A stretch of DNA of 64,000 bases from NCBI GenBank assembly GCA_934270565.1, contig CAKQPR010000003.1, positions 62,001 through 126,000 on the forward strand, in the 5' to 3' direction. This document shows, in pieces, positions 1-6,137 of the stretch. The notes beneath the pieces were generated by a model that searched no databases, was not told where the DNA came from, and saw only the letters and a list, made by a program, of their open reading frames with translations. The first letter of the stretch is position 1. Every line of letters begins with the position of its first letter. Made by a program: the position numbers and the translations under genes. The DNA is from an uncultured Clostridia bacterium. Its GTDB lineage: Bacteria; Bacillota; Clostridia; Christensenellales; Pumilibacteraceae.

Positions 1-445
1 CGATCATCAGCCAGTCCATCATCGCCCATTTCGAAACGATAAGGAGCACGCCGAATACGATCGTGAGAACCGCGAAAAGGATCGAAAGCAGGTTTTTCGA
101 TTTAAGCGCGGGAATAAGGTCGAGCACGCCCTTGATTACGGCGAGCACGCCGAGAACGAGCAGAATGATATCGACGAACGTCCAGCCGCCGATGATGATC
201 AGCGCGCCCACGCCGATATAAATCAAGCCTTTCACAAGGTCTTTCTTTATAACGTAATAAACGCCTACGGCGATCAGAACGATGCCGATCGCAGTCATCA
301 GCCAGCCGAGTGCGGCTGTTCTGAAAATCACGAACAGCGCGCCGATTACGATATATGCGATCGCCGTAAGAAGCGACGCCGAAACCGTAAGAGAGCTTTT
401 CCTCGACGAACTTTTTTTCGATGAACTTTTCTTCGATGTTGCCAT
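1..445 (-). CDS. DUF308/HdeD-like membrane protein (3' end cut by window)
   Basis: The minus-strand frame starts at the ATG at 443-445, just after a GGAGG ribosome site, and runs off the left edge. The 148 visible residues begin with a Ser/Lys-rich tail of about 18 residues (MATSKKSSSKKSSSRKSS). Several hydrophobic helices with Gly/Ile/Val-rich pairs and short polar turns follow, the pattern of the DUF308/HdeD family of small multi-pass membrane proteins. HdeD is linked to acid resistance in enterobacteria, but no function is established for clostridial members. A second gene of the same type lies divergently at 1047-1637. The family call rests on hydropathy and repeat pattern only; the missing C-terminus limits it. 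Confidence 0.75.
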   Translation of the reverse strand, partial: MATSKKSSSKKSSSRKSSLTVSASLLTAIAYIVIGALFVIFRTAALGWLMTAIGIVLIAVGVYYVIKKDLVKGLIYIGVGALIIIGGWTFVDIILLVLGVLAVIKGVLDLIPALKSKNLLSILFAVLTIVFGVLLIVSKWAMMDWLMI

Positions 446-536
446 TTTTTATACCTCCGTGGGGCAACGCCCCTGAATTTAACCGATTACGATACGCGCG
501 TGCGTGAATGAACCCCACGCCTTGTATTTTATAATA

Positions 537-590
537 AAACACTGCGCTCGAAAACCCTTGCGAGCAAGTTTTCTCGCTTGTATTATAACA
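537..590. repeat. 54 bp direct repeat, copy 1
   Basis: This 54-base stretch recurs exactly at 669-722, 132 bases away. It contains the short inverted repeat GCGAG/CTCGC and, read on the minus strand, a TATAAT hexamer at 582-587. No TTGACA-like -35 lies at the right distance for this copy, so it looks like a promoter duplicate that lost its upstream half. Confidence 0.9.
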
Positions 591-598
591 AGAAATGA

Positions 599-616
599 GA
601 CAAAATAGATTTTGTC
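599..616. promoter_or_regulatory. 18 bp palindrome, possible operator
   Basis: GACAAAAT-AG-ATTTTGTC is a perfect 8+8 inverted repeat with a 2-base centre. It lies in the 5' leader of the minus-strand HdeD-like gene, between the two copies of the 54 bp repeat. The form suits a dimeric repressor site. No regulator is identified and no T-run follows on either strand, so a terminator is unlikely. Confidence 0.4.
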
Positions 617-668
617 CGCAACTGTCGTTGCTTACGGCTTTGCCTTCGCAAATCCGCCGTTTCCGTTG

Positions 669-722
669 AAACACTGCGCTCGAAAACCCTTGCGAGCAAG
701 TTTTCTCGCTTGTATTATAACA
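669..722. repeat. 54 bp direct repeat, copy 2
   Basis: Identical to 537-590. This copy carries the -10 hexamer of the complete minus-strand promoter at 714-742; the -35 lies just outside the repeat. Confidence 0.9.
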
Positions 723-742
723 CGCGATATTGCGTTTGTCAA
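714..742 (-). promoter_or_regulatory. Consensus sigma-A promoter for the HdeD-like gene at 1-445
   Basis: On the minus strand TTGACA (737-742) and TATAAT (714-719) are separated by exactly 17 bases, a perfect housekeeping promoter. It leaves a 5' leader of about 260 nt before the start codon at 445. That leader contains the other repeat copy and the 599-616 palindrome. Confidence 0.85.
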
Positions 743-974
743 CTTTCGTGCCCGCCGCTCCGATATTTTCCCGCGATTTTCACAATCGGTTTGACCCGCA
801 AAACAAAACCGGCAGCGGCTCGGACATAATATTTTACGCGCGGTAGCGGCATAAATTCGCTTTTTTCGGCGCAAAATTACGCGTGTTTTCGATGAATTAT
901 GTATTAAAACCGTGAAAGTTGCAGGAAATTAGACAGTGTATAAAATTCTGTCTACAAATTCCGCCGCCGCACGC

Positions 975-1003
975 TTGACAATCGAAGCTCGCGGCAATAT
1001 AAT
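975..1003 (+). promoter_or_regulatory. Consensus sigma-A promoter for the gene at 1047
   Basis: TTGACA (975-980), 17-base spacer, TATAAT (998-1003). Transcription would start near 1010, giving a leader of about 37 nt with GGGAGG ahead of the ATG at 1047. Confidence 0.88.
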
Positions 1004-1046
1004 ATGGATAGAATTTCGCCGCGGGATTGCGACGAGGGAGGTAAAT

Positions 1047-1637
1047 ATGGACGAACTTAAAAAAGAAGCGAAGAGAATCAAATGGGACAGCATCATCATC
1101 GCAGTGCTTACGATCGTTGTCGGTATCGTTTGCGTGGCGCTGCCCGAAAGCTCGGGCGCGGTAGTAACGACCATCTTCGGAATTTCGCTTATCGCTATCG
1201 GAATTACCGAATTCGCGCGGTTTTTCGCGTTCGGCGGACTGCTTTTCGGCGGGTATTTCTTTATGGCGGCGCTCACCGCGACCGTTTCGGGAATTTTCTG
1301 CCTCGCGTGCCCCGAAATCGTGCAGGGAATAATCACCGTGCTCTTCGGAATTTATATTGTCGTTGACTCGGCTTCCGCACTCACCGAAAGCCTCGAATGC
1401 GCGCGCGTTCACGAGAAAGGCTGGGTGTGGATGTTTATAATGTCGCTGATCACCGCGATCATGGGCGTTTTCGTAATGTTCTTCTCGACGTTCGATTTCG
1501 TTATGGTTTTCGCGGGCGTATCGCTGATCGTCGAAGGCGTTCGCCGTCTCGTGATAACGCTTACGTTCTCCAACCGCATCCGCGACGCAAAACGTCAGGT
1601 CCGCAAACTCGCCGAGGACGAGTACGAAGTAAAATAA
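1047..1637 (+). CDS. DUF308/HdeD-like membrane protein
   Basis: 196 residues. The start at 1047 (MDELKKEAKRIKWD) is chosen because GGGAGG lies just upstream and the consensus promoter at 975-1003 excludes the in-frame start at 936. A short charged N-terminus is followed by about six hydrophobic helices in pairs, e.g. IIIAVLTIVVGIVCVAL and GYFFMAALTATVSGIFCLA. The C-terminal tail is charged (RDAKRQVRKLAEDEYEVK). This matches DUF308/HdeD-type small membrane proteins in length and layout. It is transcribed divergently from the related gene at 1-445. The role is unknown; stress or acid resistance is known only for the E. coli namesake. Confidence 0.8.
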   Translation: MDELKKEAKRIKWDSIIIAVLTIVVGIVCVALPESSGAVVTTIFGISLIAIGITEFARFFAFGGLLFGGYFFMAALTATVSGIFCLACPEIVQGIITVLFGIYIVVDSASALTESLECARVHEKGWVWMFIMSLITAIMGVFVMFFSTFDFVMVFAGVSLIVEGVRRLVITLTFSNRIRDAKRQVRKLAEDEYEVK

Positions 1638-1650
1638 AAAACGCTTTTTG

Positions 1651-1681
1651 CGGCGACTCGCTTATCGGGTCGCCGTTTTTT
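1651..1681 (+). terminator. Rho-independent terminator after the HdeD-like gene
   Basis: Stem CGGCGAC (1651-1657) / GTCGCCG (1669-1675) followed by six T residues, 13 bases after the stop codon at 1637. Confidence 0.88.
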
Positions 1682-1691
1682 GTTTTAAACG

Positions 1692-1847
1692 GGAAAAGAT
1701 CGGCTGAACGGAGTGCTTGGGATAAACTACGTAACGCCGAGCGCAAGAGTAAGCATAAAGGAATTCATATCGCTTGTATCGGAATACTTGAATAACGAGT
1801 ATTTCAGAAACGAAGTGCTTGTGCAAAACCTTAATAATCTGAAATAA
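1692..1847 (+). pseudogene. C-terminal remnant of a Spo0A-C-like gene
   Basis: One open frame reads GKDRLNGVLGINYVTP, then VSIKEFISLVSEYLNNEYF, and ends RNEVLVQNLNNLK and a TAA at 1845-1847. This aligns with the last 50 or so residues of the intact protein at 54927-55331 (GKLNRLNAILKIDYIQP, then ISTKEFLALISEYINNDYF). It corresponds to the end of the Spo0A C-terminal DNA-binding domain. The N-terminal half, the recognition helix, a start codon and a ribosome site are all absent. A terminator like that of the 54.5 kb copy follows. It is almost certainly a decayed gene copy rather than a functional peptide. Confidence 0.75.
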
Positions 1848-1881
1848 TACATAAACAAAAACAATCGAAGAAATGTGAAAA

Positions 1882-1916
1882 CCCCCGCAGGGAAAACCTC
1901 GCGGGGGTAATTTTTT
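1882..1916 (+). terminator. Terminator after the Spo0A-C remnant
   Basis: Stem CCCCCGC (1882-1888) / GCGGGGG (1901-1907), then TAATTTTTT. The 15 bases ATCGAAGAAATGTGA upstream are repeated before the terminator at 54728, which ties the two loci together. Confidence 0.8.
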
Positions 1917-1938
1917 GATTGCGTTACACCGATAAATA

Positions 1939-1947
1939 TGCTATAAT
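1939..1947 (+). promoter_or_regulatory. Extended -10 promoter for the 2058-4774 operon
   Basis: TGCTATAAT is a consensus extended -10 (TGnTATAAT). The only -35-like hexamer, TTGATT at 1915-1920, is 21 bases away, too far for a normal pair, so activity would rest on the TG motif. The leader would be about 100 nt, ending in AAAGGAGG before the ATG at 2058. Confidence 0.6.
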
Positions 1948-2057
1948 TCTACTATTACTTAATTTTTTAAAAAGATTAAGCAAACGGTGTTAAATACGCA
2001 GGTCAGCACTAAGCGTGCAATTTGTGATATCATTACCTTAACAAAAGGAGGCAAAAT

Positions 2058-2450
2058 ATGCGGTATTTCAAGGTAATGGCAAAATGCGGACACGTGGGCA
2101 GAAATCGTTATATAGTTAAAGAATTTTTTATAGCGGCGGACGACGGCAAAGCCGCGGCTTACAAAGTCAGATATTTCCCGAGGGTGAAACACGATAGAAA
2201 AGATGCGATACTTTCGGTTGAGGCAATAACTGAAGTCGAATATCTGGAGGGAAGAGCCGAGCAGGCGGACGATCCGTACTTTCGGGTTCATAGTTCGACA
2301 GAACAAAGACGATGCGGAGCGGTCGATTACGATCGGGTGATTTCGGAAGAAGTCTCCGAGAGGAAGAAACGCAAAAAATCGATCTATTATCGCAAACTCG
2401 CAAGGATGATTCGTAAAGACACGCAACGACAGTTGGCGGGGGAGATATAA
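2058..2450 (+). CDS. Conserved hypothetical protein, first gene of an XRE-regulator operon
   Basis: 130 residues, start ATG at 2058 behind a strong AAAGGAGG site. I cannot assign a family. The N-terminal half (MRYFKVMAKCGHVGRNRYIVKEFF) contains a CGH motif and looks like a small beta-rich domain. The middle has the pattern FPRVKHDRKDAILSV; the C-terminal 35 residues are strongly basic (RKKRKKSIYYRKLARMIRK). There is no signal peptide or membrane segment, so it should be cytoplasmic. The stop codon abuts the start of the next gene, which indicates translational coupling with the two HTH proteins downstream. A nucleic-acid-binding accessory role is possible but is only inference from charge and context. 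Confidence 0.75.
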   Translation: MRYFKVMAKCGHVGRNRYIVKEFFIAADDGKAAAYKVRYFPRVKHDRKDAILSVEAITEVEYLEGRAEQADDPYFRVHSSTEQRRCGAVDYDRVISEEVSERKKRKKSIYYRKLARMIRKDTQRQLAGEI

Positions 2451-3776
2451 ATGGACAAGAAGAAAACGGGTTCTTTTCTGAAAGAATTGCGCAAAGAAAA
2501 GAAGCTTACACAGGTCGGGTTTTCTCGAGCGTTCAGTGAATTTTGCTGTGGAGAGATGGGGATTTACACCGACGCGACCGTAAGCAAATGGGAACGAGGA
2601 GAATCGTTGCCGAATATTGAAGATATTCGACGTCTGGCTCGTTTTTACGGTGTCACCGCAGATGAAATTCTGGACGGAGAGAAAAAAACCGAAATGGATT
2701 TCGACAAAAAATACTTCCTCTCGAACCCCCGATGGTATATGAACAAGCAAAAAGAAGCCGACTTGTATAAACTCAGAGAGAGGCAAGAGCTCGAAATAGA
2801 AACGCGCTTCAGATCGCTGTTAAAGAAGATGATCGTCGAAGGGTTGACGTTGTCGGAAAACGCAGAATTCGATTATCTGGCTACTAACTTCTACATAATT
2901 CATACGGAGACCGAATCGGACGATTACGCGTGTATCAATGACGTAAAATTCCGGATCGTAAGAACTGTTTCTCTGATGCATAATTCTTCGCCCGCCGAAA
3001 AGTTTTGGGAGGCGTATAAACCGTTCGAAAGCCGCTTTATGCAGAAAGTAGAACGGGACGTATGCGATGGTATGGAGGATGCGGAAGAAATTCTGCGCAA
3101 TCGGGTGAGAAGTCTCGAAACTTTCGAAAAGGACATGCTCCTTGCCGCAATACAAGTAGTAAACGTAACTAATACCTACGGAAGGCAAGACGTCGCTATA
3201 ACAAAACTCGGCAAAGTCTTACCGAGCGTATACGAACAAAAATATAATCGTCCTTACAACGAGGAACAATTAACTAAGAAAGCGATTAAATTGCTTGTGG
3301 AGTGCGGCGCAAGATTAAATACTTTGCTTTTTGGCTATCGGCGCGACAAAGTTATAAAAGTAGACGTTTTAAACGAACTTATCGAACTTTACGAAAAATT
3401 CAGAAAGCCCATAATTATTCCCGTGTATGAAAACGGAGTTTATAACTTTTTCGAAGTGGATAACACGCCGTTGAATCGCGAAAAAGCAGGTCGGGGCAAT
3501 CGGAATGAAGTTTTGGACGAAGAGGAATATTCCGATCTGGAACGCAAACTTTACAACGGCGATCGGGAGTCGGAAAAGACGGTTCCCGAATGGGTGGGCG
3601 GTACGACCGAAGAAGAAATGATAAGGTATATGAGGTTGACTATACGCGATTTGTCGCTGAAAGATTATCTTTCGGCGCGCGACGAAAAACTGACCGCCGA
3701 GCTTATCGGCAGAATAGACGGTTTGTCGCTGAGCGATATAAGGCAAACTTATTTTACAAGGAGACAAAACGAATGA
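2451..3776 (+). CDS. XRE-family HTH regulator with large C-terminal domain
   Basis: 441 residues. Residues about 6-75 form a Cro/C1-type helix-turn-helix (LRKEKKLTQVGFSRAF, then the recognition helix TVSKWERGESLPNIEDIRRLARFYGV). An unusual insertion (CCGEMGIYTD) sits between helices 2 and 3. The remaining ~360 residues are not a domain I recognise; they are mostly helical and acidic. A section around LYKLRERQELEIETRFRSLL resembles the corresponding part of the neighbour at 3773 (SMSLYLEKLNNLNSRFYKLL), so the two look like diverged paralogues. The gene starts immediately after the preceding stop and overlaps the next gene by ATGA. The ligand or target is unknown. Confidence 0.85.
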   Translation: MDKKKTGSFLKELRKEKKLTQVGFSRAFSEFCCGEMGIYTDATVSKWERGESLPNIEDIRRLARFYGVTADEILDGEKKTEMDFDKKYFLSNPRWYMNKQKEADLYKLRERQELEIETRFRSLLKKMIVEGLTLSENAEFDYLATNFYIIHTETESDDYACINDVKFRIVRTVSLMHNSSPAEKFWEAYKPFESRFMQKVERDVCDGMEDAEEILRNRVRSLETFEKDMLLAAIQVVNVTNTYGRQDVAITKLGKVLPSVYEQKYNRPYNEEQLTKKAIKLLVECGARLNTLLFGYRRDKVIKVDVLNELIELYEKFRKPIIIPVYENGVYNFFEVDNTPLNREKAGRGNRNEVLDEEEYSDLERKLYNGDRESEKTVPEWVGGTTEEEMIRYMRLTIRDLSLKDYLSARDEKLTAELIGRIDGLSLSDIRQTYFTRRQNE

Positions 3777-4774
3777 ACGCTTATATAAAATCGCTTATGG
3801 ACGAGCACGGAATCAATCAGAAAGAACTTGCCGAAATTCTCGGAATTTCGCCTGCGGCGGTAAGTCAATGGAAAGCGTGTTCCGGAATGAGCGTAGAAAC
3901 TTTATTTGCGTTGTCAAAACTGTTTCAGATTACCGTTGACGAACTTGCAGACGAACGCCGTGCCGACGAAACTCCCGAACAGAAATGGGATCGTATGTAT
4001 AATCCGGACGGATACGTGTGGTCCGAGCTCGTCGAAACGGACGACAAGGAGTCTATGTCTCTGTATCTGGAAAAACTGAATAATTTAAATTCGAGGTTTT
4101 ATAAACTGCTCTATAAGAAGATGGCGGGTACGATAAGTTCCGCAGACGCCGACGATTTGTCCCGCATCGGGAGTCACTTCCGTCCGGATCCGTGGCGAAG
4201 CGATTATTTCTTTGATAAACGGTTTGATCGTCCCATGAAAGAAATAACGAAATGGATTGCAGAAACATTAAACGAAGCCGTCGGTTTCGACAATGAAGGA
4301 GCCTTTATTTGGGAGTTGCAACGTATTTATCGGAACGATAAAATGATTTCACCCGACGAAATCGGCGAAACCGAAGACGATGATTTATTTTATATGTGGT
4401 ACAGTGCTTTGACGCAGGAGGATAAAGATTCTTTTCTCACGGATTTGTATCGAAAGAAAGAGGATAATTCGGTTTTGTATGAACTTATAAAGCGGGGAGG
4501 CAGAATTAAATATTCGGATTCCGATCTGCCGCGTATAAATTTTAACAAAACGGAAGCGGCGGAGTTTGACGGCGAAATAAGACCGTTGAAAAATTTAGAT
4601 GAAATAAAGAAGATATTTTCGGAGACGCGCGGCAACTTACCTTATGATCGGTATCAAAAAATCATAAACAGATCGGCGATGGGGAGAATCGAAGCGGAAT
4701 ACAAATACAAAAAGAAAAATCCTATTAAATACTGGGAGTATTACGTCGGTTTGCGTCCCTCGGACGGAGATTAA
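3773..4774 (+). CDS. XRE-family HTH regulator, paralogue of the upstream gene
   Basis: 333 residues from the ATG at 3773, which overlaps the previous TGA (ATGA). An earlier in-frame start at 3590 lies inside the upstream gene and has no ribosome site. Residues about 1-65 form a compact HTH (NQKELAEILGISPAAVSQWK, then SVETLFALSKLFQITVDELA). The remaining ~265 residues are helical and acidic and share a pattern with the gene at 2451 (a long helix, then RFYKLLYKKM). Two different XRE proteins in one operon could act as heteromers or as a sensor/repressor pair; this is inference. No toxin or prophage gene flanks them. Confidence 0.85.
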   Translation: MNAYIKSLMDEHGINQKELAEILGISPAAVSQWKACSGMSVETLFALSKLFQITVDELADERRADETPEQKWDRMYNPDGYVWSELVETDDKESMSLYLEKLNNLNSRFYKLLYKKMAGTISSADADDLSRIGSHFRPDPWRSDYFFDKRFDRPMKEITKWIAETLNEAVGFDNEGAFIWELQRIYRNDKMISPDEIGETEDDDLFYMWYSALTQEDKDSFLTDLYRKKEDNSVLYELIKRGGRIKYSDSDLPRINFNKTEAAEFDGEIRPLKNLDEIKKIFSETRGNLPYDRYQKIINRSAMGRIEAEYKYKKKNPIKYWEYYVGLRPSDGD

Positions 4775-4838
4775 AACAATAAAATCGAACGTTGAAAAGC
4801 ATGAAGACGCGCATTTTCGGATCGGGGCGGCGCATCGG

Positions 4839-4867
4839 TTGATTTACTTTTAAATATTTGGTATAAT
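4839..4867 (+). promoter_or_regulatory. Sigma-A promoter for the dehydratase/activase pair
   Basis: TTGATT (4839-4844), 17-base spacer, TATAAT (4862-4867). The ATG is at 4887, so the leader is very short and just holds the GAGGAAAGG ribosome site. Confidence 0.85.
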
Positions 4868-4886
4868 ATCGGCGAGGAAAGGCTTA

Positions 4887-6137
4887 ATGATCGATTTTAC
4901 CAAGCAGATGAAAAAGGATTACACGATAATCTGCCCCGATATTTTCCCGATACATATGGGGCTTATCGAGGATATTTTCGTAAGCCGCGGATACAACCTG
5001 AAAGTCGTGCGTTACGAAGGGCAGGCGGTAATCGACGCGGGGCTTAAATACCTTCATAACGACATGTGCTATCCGGCGATCTGTTCGCTCGGACAGCTTA
5101 TTTACGCGCTTACCTGCGGCGATTTCGACCCGCATAGGTCCGCGCTGATCTTCTTCCAGACGGGCGGCGGGTGCAGAGCTTCGAACTACGTTATGCTCCT
5201 TCGCAAAGCGCTCGAAAAAATGGGTATGAGTTACGTTCCCGTCATCGCGGTGAGCTTTGCGGGGTACGAAAAATACAGCGGATTCAAAATCACTCTGCCG
5301 ATGATCCGCGCGGGCGTCACGTCCATAATTTACGGCGATATGCTGATGCTCATGCGAAACCGCACCGCGCCTTACGAAACGCATAAGGGCGCGTCGGACG
5401 AGCTCGTGAAACGCTGGACGAACGAAATAAATTCGCAGTTCCGTCGCAAGCGCGGAGTGAGCAAGCGCGACGTAAAGGCTAACCTTGCGGCGATCGCGGC
5501 GGACTTCGACGCGATAGAACGCGAAGAGCGGAACGCCGTAAAAGTGGGGATCGTGGGCGAAATTTACGTCAAGTATTCGCCGTTTGCCAACCGCAATCTC
5601 GAAGCGTTTCTCGCCTCGCAGGGTTGCGAATATATGATCCCCGGGGTGTTCGGGTTTTTCAGGTACTGCGCCGCTAACATGCAGACCGATTACCGCTACT
5701 ACGGCGGGAGCAGACTCAAAGCGGCGGCGGGCAGGCTGATAGACCGATTCGCCGAAAAATACGACGAAATGCTTATCGAGGCGGTAAAACCGTATCCGTT
5801 CTACCCCGCGCCGTTGCCGTTCGGGCGGATTGCGGAGTTGTCCGACCGCGTGATCGATCGCGGCGTAAAGATGGGCGAGGGGTGGCTGCTCACGGGCGAA
5901 ATCGCCGAGCTTATCGAAAAGGGCTATCCGAACGTAATCTGCGCTCAGCCGTTCGGGTGTCTGCCTAATCACATCGTCGCAAAGGGCACGATACGCCGTA
6001 TGCGCGAGCTTTACCCGAACGCGAATATTTTCCCCGTCGATTACGACGCGGGCGCTTCGGCGGTAAATCAGGAAAACCGCATCAAGCTCATGCTTGCGAT
6101 CGCGGGCGAGAGACAAGGAGAGAGCGAAAATGTATAA
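4887..6137 (+). CDS. 2-hydroxyacyl-CoA dehydratase (D-component)-like Fe-S protein
   Basis: 416 residues. The sequence resembles the HgdB/D-component-like part of the large CoA-enzyme activase proteins of clostridia. Cysteines at about 16 (IICPDIF), 61 and 66 (MCYPAIC), 77 and 96 (GGGCRASNY) are candidate cluster ligands. In characterised relatives (2-hydroxyacyl-CoA dehydratases, double-cubane cluster proteins) such cysteines hold [4Fe-4S] or double-cubane clusters that receive single electrons from an ATP-driven activase. That activase is the next gene, overlapping by 8 bases. No CoA-pathway gene is adjacent, so the substrate is unknown and a reductase of the double-cubane type is as likely as a dehydratase. 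Confidence 0.8.
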   Translation: MIDFTKQMKKDYTIICPDIFPIHMGLIEDIFVSRGYNLKVVRYEGQAVIDAGLKYLHNDMCYPAICSLGQLIYALTCGDFDPHRSALIFFQTGGGCRASNYVMLLRKALEKMGMSYVPVIAVSFAGYEKYSGFKITLPMIRAGVTSIIYGDMLMLMRNRTAPYETHKGASDELVKRWTNEINSQFRRKRGVSKRDVKANLAAIAADFDAIEREERNAVKVGIVGEIYVKYSPFANRNLEAFLASQGCEYMIPGVFGFFRYCAANMQTDYRYYGGSRLKAAAGRLIDRFAEKYDEMLIEAVKPYPFYPAPLPFGRIAELSDRVIDRGVKMGEGWLLTGEIAELIEKGYPNVICAQPFGCLPNHIVAKGTIRRMRELYPNANIFPVDYDAGASAVNQENRIKLMLAIAGERQGESENV

